Below are positions 1 through 14,190 of a stretch of DNA of 64,000 nt, piece after piece (position 1 is the first letter of the stretch; each line of letters begins with the position of its first letter). The position numbers and the translations under genes are program-made. This stretch comes from Kryptolebias marmoratus (lineage: Eukaryota; Chordata; Actinopteri; Cyprinodontiformes; Rivulidae): assembly GCF_001649575.2 (NCBI RefSeq), contig NC_051433.1:11234588-11298587 (forward strand). Direction: 5' to 3'. Below the pieces are notes generated by a model. The model was not told the origin of the DNA. It did no database searches and saw only the letters and a program-made list of their open reading frames with translations.

Positions 1-170
1 AATATCATGTTTTAGTAGTTTAGATGTCCTGTACCTTTGTCATGTTTTAGCTTAGTTATCTTGTCATGTTCTGTAACTCTGTCTGTAATTTTGTTCTTGT
101 GTTGTAAAGCACTTTGAGTCGCCTCGTGCTGAAAAGTGCTATATAAATAAATGTACCTACCTACCTACCT
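1..170 (+). repeat. LINE/SINE 3' tail with (TACC)n end
   Basis: The segment ends in gtaaagcactttgagtcg, a short gap, then gtgctatataaataaatg and four TACC units at 154-170. This 'AAGCACTTTG ... GCTATATAAATAAA' ending followed by a short tandem repeat is typical of the 3' ends of fish LINEs and of the SINEs that borrow their tails. The 5' part is outside the window, so the family cannot be fixed. Confidence 0.6.
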
Positions 171-1402
171 AATGCTTAGGAAATAGACCCTGTGTTGGCT
201 CTTTTCCATCTTGTCTTCTTGTCTTAGTGTTGTACTTCTAGTCCAGATTAGTGACCAGTCAGGTATCAGCAGTCCTTTATCATGTCTAACTCTTCTCCCA
301 GGATATAAATGGCATCTGTATTATTCCCAATCTTTCTAATCTCCTTTGTCATGTTCACAAACAGGACGAGGTAAATGTTCCCACACCACGGCAGGATTTC
401 GTCCAGTCGAGTTTGCTTTTCTCAGCCCTTTCTGCTTTTGCACACAGTTTTTAAATATAGATGATGATTGGGGCTTTTGCAAAACAAAAGTAACAGCAAA
501 TGTGCCATTGTCATAGAATTTGTTTTTGATCTAGATGTTTCACCACAGAATAAAACAACAGCCTAAATTGCCAGGACATTTCACATGCACTCAAGCCGTT
601 GAAAGGCATTTTCTGACACAGTTTTTGTCTGTAAATCGATTGCTGTGTTTTCTGTCTGTCTAGAGAAACATCAAATTTAGGGCTGGCTGTTTTTATAATG
701 GTGCTTGTTGTTTTTGTGGAAAACAGTTTTTGTCTATGACGGTCAAAAAGCATCTGCATGCAAGTTAGGTTTTAAAGACACATTTTATGTGTACATGAAA
801 TATTTCAGCTAGTCATGATGTTTGTGTTGTCAATAACAAATTAAACCAAAGTCCTGAAACTATGAGATCTGACTCTTGCATACTACTAGACAGTAGCAAA
901 ATTAATCGTTTTTTTGTAAAAAGAACTGTAAGATTTTCAGTTCTTTTTATTACATCTGACATTATCTTGACAAGCACTCAGTGGAAGAAGAAGGTCTCAA
1001 TGGGACCTTCTTGGTTAAATAAGCAAAATGAATAAAAATGCTATGCGTATAGAATAAAGCAGGCTTTGCTTTCTAAGTTAATGTCATCTACAATAATGGA
1101 CAAACAACAATCAGGAAAAACGGCAGAGAGAAAACCTTCAAATGTCAAGATCAATTACATAATGAAAGTGAGCTATTTGCTTGTTTTAGTTGCTCATTTT
1201 AATTAAATGAGCAACAGTAAAGCCCTTGAATCTCAAAGGGTTTTTTTTTTTATCTTTATGGTTGTAATTTTTTAACACACAGTTTAAGTACCTCTGTTAG
1301 GACTTTTTAAAGAAAAGTTATTTTAATTGATTATTATTTTTGTCTTCCATTCCTGCAAAGACAGATAAATACTCACAATGCTGTTTGTATGTTTTCTTGT
1401 AG
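1..1402 (+). other. 3' part of an upstream cacna2d2 intron
   Basis: Non-coding sequence ending in a good acceptor (ttttcttgtag) before the first exon. It opens with a retroelement tail (1-170, separate entry). The rest is AT-rich single-copy-looking sequence with a short poly-T run near 1241. No conserved ORF is seen on either strand. Confidence 0.85.
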
Positions 1403-1462
1403 AAACTGGCGAGGGAGGCTGAACAGCTTCAGAAGGAGCACATATGGCAAGACGGCGTGACG
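1403..1462 (+). CDS. cacna2d2: cacna2d2 exon w1 (VWA_N region)
   Basis: A 60-nt, phase 0-0 exon reading KLAREAEQLQKEHIWQDGVT. It aligns with the alpha-2/delta-2 segment just before the 'YYDAKAD' stretch, within the N-terminal VWA_N domain. The acceptor is ttgtag and the donor is gtaatg. It is the first exon visible; everything upstream in the protein (signal peptide, first about 100 residues) must lie 5' of the window. The helix-like, charged sequence matches the family's N-terminal helical region. Confidence 0.9.
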
Positions 1463-2279
1463 GTAATGTGGAATACTCGCTTCTCTTCCTCTTTCCCAGG
1501 CCGAATTCTGTCGTTTTACTCCCACTATATTTCCTGACAGACTAATGTAACTTCCCTTCACCAGCCCGTTCCTGCCAACCTCCCATCCATTTAACAGTTT
1601 TTAATTTAACCACAATGTGATCAGCATCACAGAGATTATGCAGAAATTATTTCTCGAAACTATGATCTTTTAGCCCCCAAGTCTTAATATAACTGCTTAT
1701 TTTTTAGAATGCTATCGCAATATCAAAGCTGTTCTGTTTTGTTGTTGTTATATAGTCATAAAAATTTGAACTTTGCATTTTCTTGCAGTTGACCTTTAAA
1801 ACAATCATGATTGACTTTTTCAGTCTAGGGAAAAAATGTCCTTTTTTGGCTGCATGTGCCTTTTGTGCTCAATTGACTGTCAAAAAAACGTGGTAAACAT
1901 TCAAATGGCCAACAAAGAAACATAAGTGAGGTTGTAGGATATTTTTGCTTGTTTTTTAATAAACTGAGCATTCTTTACAGTGAATGATACCCTTCTTCAA
2001 TTTATGGAAAAAGTAAAAACTTTCATCCGTTTTATAATTGGTTTCTGTGAAAACTGTGGTTTCAGTTTATGTAAGGTCTTTCTGTATTTAAATCTCTGAT
2101 ATCTAGGTTCCTGTGTTCTCAGTTCAGCTGAAGTGTGAGACATAATCCTAATGCTACCCTAAAGGTGTGGACGCCTGTGAATCCTGCAAAGGATTTTAAA
2201 TGAGCTCTAACTTGATCTTCAGTGAGTTCTGACTTGTTTGAAATAAACAATCATCTGAACTTGGTATAGAGTTCAAACG

Positions 2280-2880
2280 ACAAATCCGGCCAGTTCTGTC
2301 CAGGAGCAGAACAGCCGATGAAAAAACTGGTCATCAAGAAACGCTACAACAAGATCTGCAAGATAACATTTGAAAATGTTGCATGGTAGTTGTGAGTTTT
2401 TGCTCACAACTAAACAAAACTAAACATTCCTACAGTTTTCTATTGATCATAAAAGCGAAAAATGAACTTTTTGGAGCAATTATTTCTTTTACCAGGTGGA
2501 TTAAAGATCAAGATTTGTGGTTGAAGTAACAAACACGTTTGTTATTTCTCGTCTTTCAAGCAGAAGATCCTCTTACAGTCCTGCGCAGCTTGCCAACATT
2601 CACTCAACTTAAATTCTGTATCCTATCAAAATGTGCATGAAGACAAAGTGAGACAACCTGTTCATGGTTTAAAATGACTGGAAACGGACCTGTTAACAAG
2701 GGGAGTAATCCTCAGCAAATCCACCAGTGAATGGTTCAAAAAGAAGGCTGTGTCGAAGATCCAGGTTGAAATCCATTTGGAAAGTTGTGGGAGGATTTGA
2801 AACATTCAGTGTGTGTAAGCAAATTCTCCAGCTTGTGAATGAAAGAAATCTCTAAGGAAGAGTGAACAAAAAAAAACAAA
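2280..2880 (+). mobile_element. Tc1/mariner transposase relic
   Basis: Two pieces in different frames resemble the C-terminal half of Tc1-like transposases. At 2714-2746 the reading is SKSTSEWFKKK, like the segment after the catalytic DNDPKHT. At 2770-2811, in another frame, it is NPFGKLWEDLKHSV, like the family motif NPIENLWxDLK. A later SKEE (near 2852) fits the CKEEW motif. Stops and a frame change between the pieces, and loss of the linking WPSQSPDL sequence, show it is long dead. The A/C-rich run at 2868-2900 closes the segment. No terminal inverted repeats were found; the 5' limit is a guess. Confidence 0.6.
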
Positions 2881-5800
2881 ACAAAAAAACAAAACAAAAC
2901 AGTAGATCAGTGTCATCATTTGTGGATACTTTAACAAAAATCAATTTATTATTGGTATTTTTCAAAAGGACAAAATATTAACAACTGAGGCTAAAATTAC
3001 ACCTAGTTGTTCTTCTGAGACCCACATTTAATATTTTTGCTGAATGCCAAAATTGCTATTAGTGTGAAAGTTTACAACTGTTATCTGTGTGAGCTGTTTC
3101 AAAAACAACTGAATGTTTTCTCATCTCCGTATGCAGAAAAGGTTTAACAATTGACATTGATTTACGAACTGTGTATATACATAGATATAAAAGCTACATT
3201 TATATACATTCGACACACTTTCCCTGCTGTGATATACTCTGTCTCCAGGGAGACGAGCTCACTGTCATGGTACACTTCACCCAAATGGATTTTTAACCTC
3301 ATGCCTCCTGGGGGATATTTGAGAAAAGGCTTTAACTGATTTAAAGCGAACAATTATAAGCCCTACTTCTCTGCTAAGTCCATTTTTATTCATGGTTGCT
3401 TACACTCTGAAGTTGTAGTCTTGTGGCGTCTGGGCTGCATCGCGCTCCCTCTCACCCCGCTGGTTTGAGGGAGGGAGACGCCGTGTGCCTGTCCCTTCGT
3501 TTTAGACTTGAGGGGGGTTGATGGTTGCCTCTCTCTGCCCAGCTCCAGTGCACCTCAATCGGATGTGTAGCCATGCAGGAAGTGGAGCCGGGGTCACAGT
3601 CCTCACACACAGCGCACCTGTTCATAAGTAGCTGCATCCAATATAGCATCAATAGCTCCTCAAGTGGAAAAGGCAGAACTCTCTTTAATCCACCCCTCCC
3701 TTGCCAAAACCTTTTTCACCCTGTCTTTCTGCTCTGTCCTCTTCTTCCTTCAAAGTTTTTTTTTTTTTTTTTCTGTCCACTCCTTGGCTTTGTAGTCACC
3801 CTTGCTCATATACCCTCTTCTTATCTGTATGTGTGTTTAATCAGGCATGAAAACAGTTGGAATATACCATATTGTCACAAATACTGCAAATGAATCCCAA
3901 TGGTGCTTCTCGATTAATAATGTATTGAGCTGATTTCATTTGCCTTTATAATTAGGCCAGGTAATGAATCTCAGCAGGGGCAACGGTGAACCTATTAAAA
4001 AAATATCACAAAAAGGTGGTGGTGGGTGGTGAGGGGAGGATTTGGTGGGGCGGTTAGATATGCCACATCCTTGCAAGATGATTTTTTTTTTTTTTTTTTT
4101 CCCCCTTGTTTGTAGATTTTGTGCTTTCCTAATTTCTCTTTGGCTGAACACTCTGCTGACTGACACTCTAATTAGATTAAGGCTCCGTGCTCTTTGGGCA
4201 TATTAGGAGAAATGTATTGCATCTTAAACTAGCGGGAGAAGTCTGTCAAATGGAGAGAAAAGGTGTTTTTGTGCATAAGAGACGGTGTCCTTTTTTTGAC
4301 ATATTTTGTGTGTGTTTGTACATGTTTTAGCGAGGCTTGGATAAACTTTTTTCCCCGTGACTTTCAGCGAGCAGGTATTTAATGATATGCGTTTATTAAT
4401 GACAGGTTTTAGACCTGGCCCGGCCCATCTGCTTGCCCGGCCAAACTGGTGACATCATATACGCTCAATGACACGCCTGTTCCTCATAGCGGCTGCCATC
4501 ACAGCTGTTACCGTAGCGATGGGAGGTTCTAACTCTTTCTCTCTCTTTTTTTTTTTTTTCTTAGTCAGGCACACATTGAGGCGTTATCTCAGACTAACTG
4601 CAGAACCTTTGTCTAACCATGCTGACTGCTGGATGTTATGGATGGCAAAATGTTGATCGTAACTGTTGAGATGGTCGTTCAGGGTTTTAAATCCATTGGA
4701 ATGAAATGGTGTGTGAAATAGACATTAAAGTGTTAGATTGTCGCCGATTTCTCAAGGTCAGGTGTCCATCCCTCTGTGACACTTGACTATTGATTTGGCA
4801 GCAGAAGCAGAGCTGTTCTAAGTAGTCACAGTGGATTTAGTGCTGCAACAGGCACAAAAAAAAGATATAGCTAACTCAGAGTCAAATGTCACATCTTTTC
4901 TTTTCTTTTTGTTAACTAAATATTAGCAAAAGCTGAGCAGTATCTGAGGAAAAATATTCACAAGCAACTAATTTCTAATTTTCCCTCCATGCCTTGAAAC
5001 ATTTCTGGATCCTGCAGCATTGACCAGTGCTTAATGCTCTTAAATTTTAGGATGTAATTTATGTTAAATGCTTTCCTGGAAGCCAGAATGCATTTCTCTG
5101 GGTGATGTGATTAAATTAGTGTTTAAAATGCTGCAACCTTTTAATGTTTTCCCCCAGAGTAATCCCTCATTGTTAGTGGCTTGCAAAGTAGATACATTTT
5201 CTACAGATCAATATTTCTTGAGGATTTATCCATTTTTTTAACTACCCAATTTATTGATAAGTATTGTATGTTTTGGATTACCCTCACATAGATTCATCTT
5301 TGAAGAAAGCCACTGCTTTTTTAGAGAGCCGAGCATAATCATGAATGTTGCTGGCCTCAAGTAAAACTATTGACTAAAATCTAAAGTCCTTTCAGGTTAT
5401 CAGCAACAGCAACAAGTTTATAGTGCAGATGAACACTCAGAAACTACTTGAAAACTCAGGAACTAGTGACGTACCAAAACCAAAGTTGTAGCAAGCCTTT
5501 GATTTTTGAAGCTTTACTCAGTCACTCTTTGACATTTAGTCTAAAAACATGAGTTGTGTAAAATGTCTGCCCTTATCTAGTTGTCTAATTTCAATCAAAA
5601 CCCCACAAGACATGCTGATTACATCACAGGAAACCCAGGATGTTTCAGGTCTGCTCAAAATGAGGATGTGCACAAGATTTAGCAGGTAGTTTTAGTTTTG
5701 TGTACATCCAACAGTAGCTGAGGATCGAAAACAGAACTGGAAGAGAAAAAATGCTAAAAGTATTTATATAGTACTCAGATAAAAAAAGTTAAGCTGATTT

Positions 5801-6359
5801 ATCTGGACTTGAAGTTTGCCAGGTAATTTTGAACAACTTAAAGCTTCTTTCTGCTGCCTTTAAAAATCAGTGATTGTAGGTTTAAACATCTGTGTGAATC
5901 TGTTCGTAGAGCTCCTAAAGATTCAAAACATTCAGGGTAGAAAGAAACGCTTGTTGATCCAGACAAAGGTAAAAATTACATCTGTTTTTTTTGTTGTTGT
6001 TGTTTTTAAATGAAGTCTTGAAGTTTGCAACTTTGCAAAGATGAGCACATGCAGAGTTTACAAATTTAGACTATTTGGTCATCATCATTGTTAGACTAAT
6101 ATTATAATCAACAATATTATAACAGCGACGTTATTGTCAGCCTCTTTTCTCCCATCATGGAGGTTCTGACGATGACTACTGTCACATAGATGAAGAGGCG
6201 TTGACACGAAGCGTAACGCATTGGAACCAAGACACGAGATTGGATTGGATGAAAGACAGGACAGAGATTGTGGAGATCGGAGGAAGACATGTGCTTTCAT
6301 TCAGATTGTGATGTGGCAGCTGCTGTACGTTGGAAATGCATTAGTGCTAATAGCTGTGC

Positions 6360-6520
6360 CATTAGGAGAGAGAGGGGCACTCTGTTGATGGGTTGCCATG
6401 ATGAAACCGGGGAAAGGGGGAAGAGGGTGAGGCACACAGAACCACAGACGGGGAGGGGGAAAGCAAGTGAGTGAAGGAAGAAGGTATAAGAGATGGAGAA
6501 AACGGGAAACAGAGATGGAA
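6360..6520 (+). repeat. purine-rich low-complexity tract
   Basis: Strong G/A bias on the + strand (runs such as aggagagagagggg and ggggaaagggggaagaggg). It yields misleading open frames on the minus strand rich in Ser, Pro and Leu. No gene is supported. Confidence 0.6.
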
Positions 6521-9500
6521 CCATCTTCCAGGCCATTTACTGCAATCATCACTCTCTAATCAATCAAGCCTTTCATCATAGGACAACAGTCTCCCTTTTT
6601 CTTTCTCTTCTTCTTCTCTCTTCATTTTCTCCCCTCATCTCCACTCAGCTACCTGCTCTCATACATAACACTGTAGTATTCATGTGACTTCCTGTGGCTT
6701 TCTGTGCCCTGCAGTGCCCTAGTACTAAAACACTTACAAATTATATTCAACAGTGCAAGAGTGTGGCCCACAGTGATCTTTCGGACATTCTTTGAACTAG
6801 ATATTGCAAATGTTCTTGTATTGCAAAGAAAACCAGATCAATAAAGGACGCATTTTGCAAGTTTGCAAGCCACGTTTCCTGCCTTGAAGTCACAAATGAT
6901 TCCCTAAGGGGTGTAGCATGACCTGAAGCGAGAGTGGCAAGGGTTTGTTCACTTGTCCAAGTTCGCCTCCTGTCATAATGCCTCTATTTGACATAATTGG
7001 CCCTTCAGAGAAAATGAGTGAGAATTATTGTGGCAACTCTCAGCCCAGCCCTCAAGGCTGCCAGCTCCATTATCCACAGAATACATTAATCTTATGAAGG
7101 CCGCCTTGGACAGATTCAAATTCAGATTTTGTTAAAATAGACAGAAATGAAAGGATGTCACACACTCACTCAGGCTTTGTTTTATCACCCTGTGCTCTCT
7201 CCATGGTAATTTTTTTGTTTGATGTCATAAATTGTTTCCCAACTGAATTATATATTTCACTATAACAACTAAACTTTAGAGTGATTGGTCATTTGGTTGG
7301 ACACATGAATTTTAATATGTATTAGTAGATCTTCATTCTAAATTATGACACATTTCCCCGATACGACCATAAGACGAGAAGTCTATTAAATTAATAATGT
7401 ATAGTTTACAATTGGTTTGGAACATAACAAGTAACTTCAATGTTTCAATGTTTTTAAACTAAAAATGATGGATGCATAGGGTTGTTTTGTTTTTTGTTTT
7501 TGTTAATTTCTTTTGCACATTTACCATCACACTGTCTCTATGGTATCCCTCAGTTTAAAGAAGTCATTTACATTCACTAATTATTTAATGGCTAGAATTG
7601 ATCAGTGCTTGACCAACTTCATCAATTTGTTGTTGTTTGTTTGTTTTTCCTCCTGTTCATGAATGCACTTTTGCGAAGTAGCTAATACATGCTCGCACCA
7701 GCACATCTTTCTTGTGGAATTTTTCACTGCGTGAAAGAGAGTCAAGAGTTAGCTAGTTGTTATATCTGCAAATATCTGAAAATGAAGCCAGAAGAAGTAT
7801 AAAAGTGCACAAGTAGTTTATCAATTGGCTGCAACTGCTGGTGAAGAGTTGGCATTTGCAAGGAAGTCTCCAAAATGTCTCGAAATGTTTGCAGTTTATC
7901 TCAATTTCCACTTGTCAGTCACAGATGTTTGCATTCAGTACAGTACATGTGATTACAAATAAAAACAAGCTATGATTTTCAAAAACTGGTTGCACAAAAA
8001 AAAACAAAAAAACGTCCACATAGCTTGCTGGTCACTTAGTTGCAAAAATTCTTGTAACATACTATTTTCTTCCAATTTGAAGTCAACAACTAGTCTCCAA
8101 TAATCGCAGCTCAAATACTACCTTTTAAGACTAGCAAAATGAAACTGGTTTTAATGTGCTGCTTACTTCATCGCCCAGGCTGTCGATTTTCTTCATGGTG
8201 TCCACTTACACAGGTGGCAAATATAGTTTGTCCATTTTTTATGTTTTCATGTGTGAAGAGAATTTAAGAAAGTTAAAGAGCTACAGTCTGGTTCATAAAA
8301 GAATGCCGCAATTCTTTTTTAGCTGGGGTTTTGTACAAATACATAACTCTGTCCAGTAACCTGGAGGATTGTACTTACTCAGTGACAGAGAACGATCTGC
8401 AACCTGATGCTGTTTTGTAGAAAGCGTTTTTTGTTGTTTTTTGTTTTGCTTCTTTACTATAAACATATTGTAAACACAGTCAAGTGTTGAACTCCACTAG
8501 AAATACGGGTGGAAAAAAGGTTAATTATAGTTCTTAGAGAGAAATCAGAATTGGCTAGAATTGAAATTAAAAAGACAGAGATTGACAAAAATTAGAAACT
8601 GGAACTGACCTAGTAATTTAGTAAACTGTGATTGTTGCATGTCCAAGAAAACGATTTCAGTCAACCATTTTTTATCAATATCATCAAAACAACAACTAAA
8701 ATTCAAAAGCGACTCTCCTGCAGTGGCTTTTATGGAATGGTTTGACTATAGTGCTGCGAGTCCTTTTTTTAAATGTGGCACATTGTGTTATCTCAAATAA
8801 ACTTAATCTTTTTTTGTTGCAAGCATTTTTTTCCACCTCCCTTCGGTTGGGCTTCATAATGGAAGTCATATACAGCGTTATCGCTGAATCCTGAACCGAG
8901 GAACAGACTTCCATCTGCTCACTGCTGCAAAAAGGGGTAAATAAGGAGAGACTGTGTGGAGAATGATTCTTACAGTATATATTTTACCCACATTTGAAAT
9001 GGAGTTTATTCCCTGTGTAAAATATCTGATGATGCCTCAGTGGAAACTGAACTGCAGCTTTACATAAAACAAATAAGATTCATCTATACTAAAGCTGAAA
9101 TTTTCCCTGTAAATGTCCAAGTGACTGCAGCTTCTTTCCTTCATTTTCTATAACACTGTTCACAGCTTTGATTAGACTTTTGGTTGGTGTGGTGACCCAA
9201 CAGTTTGGTCATTTCAGTATCTTGATTGTAAGCTACAGGCATTTGTTTAAGTGGTGCTTGAAAATATGGAAGTGTCCTTTTTTTTCCTTCTTTGCTCTGA
9301 CTTTTTTTTCCCCACTACTGTACCTGCTCTTTTGTAGCTTTGTCTTGTAAAACCCCTTACGTCTCACTACTGTTTCAAAAAGCTCTTGAACAAAAGTCCC
9401 TGCTGTTCTGCACTCGAGCAGAGGGACATCACAAAGTTGGAGAAACTTAGACTGTAAGAAGCATTAAACTAAAGGAGCAGCTAATGAGGATAGGCGAGAT

Positions 9501-12500
9501 GAAAAAGAAGACCGAGATTAAAAGTTCAGGTGCATCAGTAAGCCTCCTGTCAAGAGAAGTTTTGTCGACTGTGACATGGTCTGCTTTCTAGGAGGTACTG
9601 TTTAAAAAATGGGCCCCATGTCTAAATCCCACTGATCGATCCCCGTGCCTCACAGGAGATGGGAATCAATAGTCAGAGAAATCCAGCGAGCCATGTTGCA
9701 GACCTTGATTTTCCCATTTCACCACATGGCCAGCACCCATGAAATGTTATTCTAAAGGGTAAACCTGCTGCTTCTCGAACCCTCCGGTCAGAGTGGAAGC
9801 ATGAAGAACAGGTAAACATGGACTGAAGTGCACTTTTAATGTCCCTTTGTGTCCACTTTCAAAATATAAATTTATTGATATTTTCCATGGCATTTTAAAT
9901 ATTTAGTAATATTTTCAACCATTTATTTTCTTTTTAAATTGAAGCTGACATTGAAAAAAAATTACAAGAAATTGGAATAGAGTCAAAAACAAAGATTTTT
10001 TTTTTTATTTCTTAATCTGAACCCTAAATGTTTGTTGTCTTTTTGATCAAACTGACAAATATGTTTACATTTGTTTGTTAATGACCATTATAAAATGGCC
10101 TTGTTTCAGTAAAGAAATTAAAGTTTTTTAATATAATAAATAAAAAATTAAAACTCTCTTTTGGCTTTTGCCACTTATACCAAATTTTTCATAGAGTAAA
10201 CTATTTAAATGGGGAAATAAGCCACCACACAACCACTTATTGTCTTCTTTTGCCCTATTTTAAAGGGTTTAAGTGACATCCAGGAGATTTTTATCCTTCA
10301 ATTTAAGTCTACCAGCCAGATGCAGGGGAGTGATGTGTCTGAGCAGCTTTAGGTTGTTATTTTGTAAATGGTCAGAGGTTGGGTTTTTTTTTTTTTTTTT
10401 TAGGCTGAGGAGAGATGTCTGTCTAGGTGTTAGATTTTGCCTGATGCATCATGTCCCTGCTGTCCTTGGTAGCTGACAAAAAGTAGCAGAGTACTCTTTG
10501 TCATTTAAATTTTCAACTCATTGTGAAGGACAGCAAAGCATCTGATAGAAATGATTGCGGGGTCCAAAATTACAGGTTTCCTTTGGCCGGCGCTGATTGT
10601 TGATTGGGCACTTGGTCAGCTTGTGGAGAGAGGGGGTGGTGACTTTTCAGGACTCTATAAACTAGCAGAAAAATTCTCAGTGAAATGAAAGAAAAGTGGA
10701 ACCTGAAAACATTTTGTGAAGATAAGTGGGCCACCTGTGTCATACAAAGCTGCAGTGTGCTGTGGAGGTCCAGACACAACTCCACATGATTGGCCACTGC
10801 AGCCACAAAATGTAAACAGAGCAAGATAATAACTGCATTTGCTCTATCAAGTCCCTCAGGAATTCACTGATAGGCGTAATATTGCCTGTTTATCTTATGC
10901 CTTTATTTGGTGTTACAGCACCTTTTTCCTGCTTCTCCTGTAATAATACGATTGGTGACTTGTTTGGGAGATGTTGGCATGTGTGTGTCACGGCGGATAG
11001 GCTTTTTATCTGCCATTGTGTCCATGCAGGGTAAAGATGCTATCAGCATTAAAACCTGCTCCTCTATGGAGCCCTGTCAGCCAACAATGGAGAACAGCAT
11101 TACCCAGAGTGCAGCAGGACAAAGCCGTCTTTTCTTATCTCAGGATTGGAATATTCACAGACTGATTTAACTGCTTTTAGCAAAGGGGATGTGTCAGGCC
11201 CTGAAAGAAAGAGGCAGTCCAGCAGAGATAGAAAAGAAAACGCAAAACAGGACAAGGAGGATGAGAGAGAAGAGATAATAGGACCTGCAGGATGTTTACA
11301 AAGAAAGAGTGAAGAGTGGAAATTGCAGATTGATGGGTGAAATTGAGGGCAAGAGATAGAACCGCTGCATATGAAACCGTCTTTTAAAAATGATGTATTT
11401 CATTTCACAATAATTAGCCTTCTGGGTTTCTATTTTTTCTTCTTCTTTGCTCATCCCTTGCTTCTCTTGGTCTGGGGTCCATATTTCGGACAGTCTTTAA
11501 AGCGAGTGTCGAAGGGGCCACAACACTGACGAGATATGCACGGAAAATGTCATTTACTTTGCTGAATTTGCACTGTGTATTGGAGCTTTAATCTGGGGGC
11601 ACATTTGTTTATTGGCATACAAATGAACATCGGCATGAAGCTATGCTTGGACGGCACGGTCTCAGCAGCTCCCTAATCGCTTAAGAGCCTGGAGATGCAA
11701 AGCATGCCAATGAGGGAGCCAGACAGAGGGAAGCAGCCACGCCCAGGGCCTCCATCATGCACTCCTTTATCTGAGTTTCACTTCAGCTCAATAACTCTCT
11801 GCCATTCTCGTTTTCTCTTTTCTCCAGGCCAAGAGTTTAATTTCCAGTAAGCTTGTTGACTTTATTGACGTTATAAGGAGGCTTTCGGTAACCTTCAGTG
11901 TTTAAGACATTAGATTCTTTCCTTTGTATTAAAGATGATCTAACATGTCATCTCATTTCCTAATATTTAGAGATAGAAGAAAACTACATAAAGCACAAAG
12001 AAGTTAATTCAAAACAGCTTGTATTCATCCCTGATGTTCAGTAGATAGTGCTTTTTTTGTTGTTCAGTAATTTTGTTGTTGTTTATAATGCTTTATATAG
12101 TGGAAGGACTACCACAGCAGATTTAAATAAAACAAACAAACAAAGGGTGAAAACCAAAACAACAAAGAAGCAGATAGTCAGCAACTGCAGTATTTTAGAA
12201 AAATACTGTTTAGGGACCCCTTAAATGCAGTTTTAAAGCTAAAATGGTTTAAAACTACTTTCCTATGTGAATAGGGCCTTAGTTTGACTAATTTACAAAA
12301 TACATTGTTGTCCTTTATAACCACTGTCTTTATATCAGCTAACTGATCAAACTTCATCAACACAAGCAGAGCCTGAAACTTCTTTTAAATTAAGAAGAGG
12401 CGACAGAATTTTTAAACTTGCACAAATGTGTATTTGAAGCTATACAAAGTACTGTTTCTGAACCCTTGACTGCACTGATTTTAGCTAAGCTGGCATACCT

Positions 12501-14029
12501 AATAGGCTGGTAAACTAAGTGAATTTTTACAAAGGGGAAATATTGCACATATGTGTTTTAGGCACATGTTTTCATTTGTTTTTGTAACAAAAAAAAAAAA
12601 CCAACGTGTCTCAACCGTCATAAGATTAACAACTGCTCGATTTATAATGGCACCAAAGGTTTCATGTCTTATTCACAGGCAACCTCTGCAATTCAAGATC
12701 AAAGTGGTTAAAGGGGTTTCAGATCTCTGACATTTTTTCCATGTCTATGATTAATTTAAAACTATTTAAAAGTAATGAGTTCACCTTTTCACACTGGTAC
12801 AAACCTCTGGGCCAAATAAACTAAAGGAAATGACCTGAGCAAATTAGTTTTTGATGGTTGTTCATGTGATTTCTTTCTTTGACATCTGTCCTTTTAGTAT
12901 GAAAGCCCTTGTGTGTAAGTTTTCCTTCTCCAGAAGAAATTGAATGGCTCTCATTACATGCTGAATGTATGTAAATTGCAATGCATCTGTTTGGCGTGTG
13001 CACACAGGTATTGTGTGACATTTTGGCCTGATCGGTTACCATCTAATGAATGAATCTTACCAAATGAAGAGCAAGTTTATCTAATACTTTATATGTGTTA
13101 CTGTTTATTCCCAGTTTGACTTGACAGACAGGAGAAGAGACATGGAATGAAGGATAAATGAAAAGTGATTAGACTTCTTTTCCTTCTGACAGCTTTTCTG
13201 AGAACTTTCCAAACTAAAACTAAATTTGGAATATTTAGCTGATTTTTCACTCCAGCTGAGCTGTGTGTGTGTGTATGTTTACCTTATGGGCTAATGAAGA
13301 GGAGTAAATGAAATCCTTCATTGTGTTTGATATAATGTCAGCTTCTATTAGGGAAACTGGTGCTAGGAATGATTGCTAGACTGCCGGGGCCGGGGGGAGA
13401 GGTGCACTGTGGGTGTGTATGTGTTACTGCATGTTTGTGTGGACACCCCAGGGCATGGCAGAGGCACCGAGTGTCTTCTGTAATTATAAAATCATTAGCA
13501 GGTGTCCAGAGGAGATATGAATATGGCTGTAATCTGTCCCCTCCCATGATGGAGCGCTTGTCACAAACTCAAATGTCAACCTGACTCAAGCAGCATATTG
13601 AGAGAGCTCAAATTCAGAAGATTTAGTCCTAGTGAATATAGTCAAATCATGTATGCCTACATGTGACAGCCGTCGATGTTTACAAGATAATTGTTGCCCT
13701 GTGCAAATCAATAAATTGTTCACACGAATTGACATTTTTAGTTTTAAAGGTTCTGAATATATAGGATGTTAAGGTTTACCTCATCAGCTAGCAGGAATTG
13801 ATTACAAAAAGTCACGCTGGTTGATAGACCTCTTCAAAATGAAACCGATCAAAACACAAAAATACGCAGACAGGTATCTGGTCAGACATGAAAGCAAGCA
13901 GACATTGTTGCAGCGACAAGGAGACAAAGTCACATTGTAATCTAGAGCAGAGAGGCTGGTTTCTATAGCAACGCTAGGCATCTAACCTACACGCTGCTGC
14001 TTCTGCTGAAATCTGAAATTGGCGAGAGG

Positions 14030-14190
14030 AGGCTGGTATTGAGGAAAAAGAGAGATGGAGGGAAGATGGAGATAAGGCATGGCAGGGAGGAGGAGTAATG
14101 GAGCAAAAAAAGGAGAGGAGAGGAGCAGACTGCGATAAGGGTGACGGAAGGAGGGGAGATGAGCAGGGAAGATTGATGGAGGGGAGGGGC
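14030..14190 (+). repeat. purine-rich low-complexity tract
   Basis: G/A-rich for about 160 bases (ggagg, agagagatgg, gaggagagg units). Minus-strand open frames here are Pro/Ser-rich artefacts of the composition. Confidence 0.6.
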
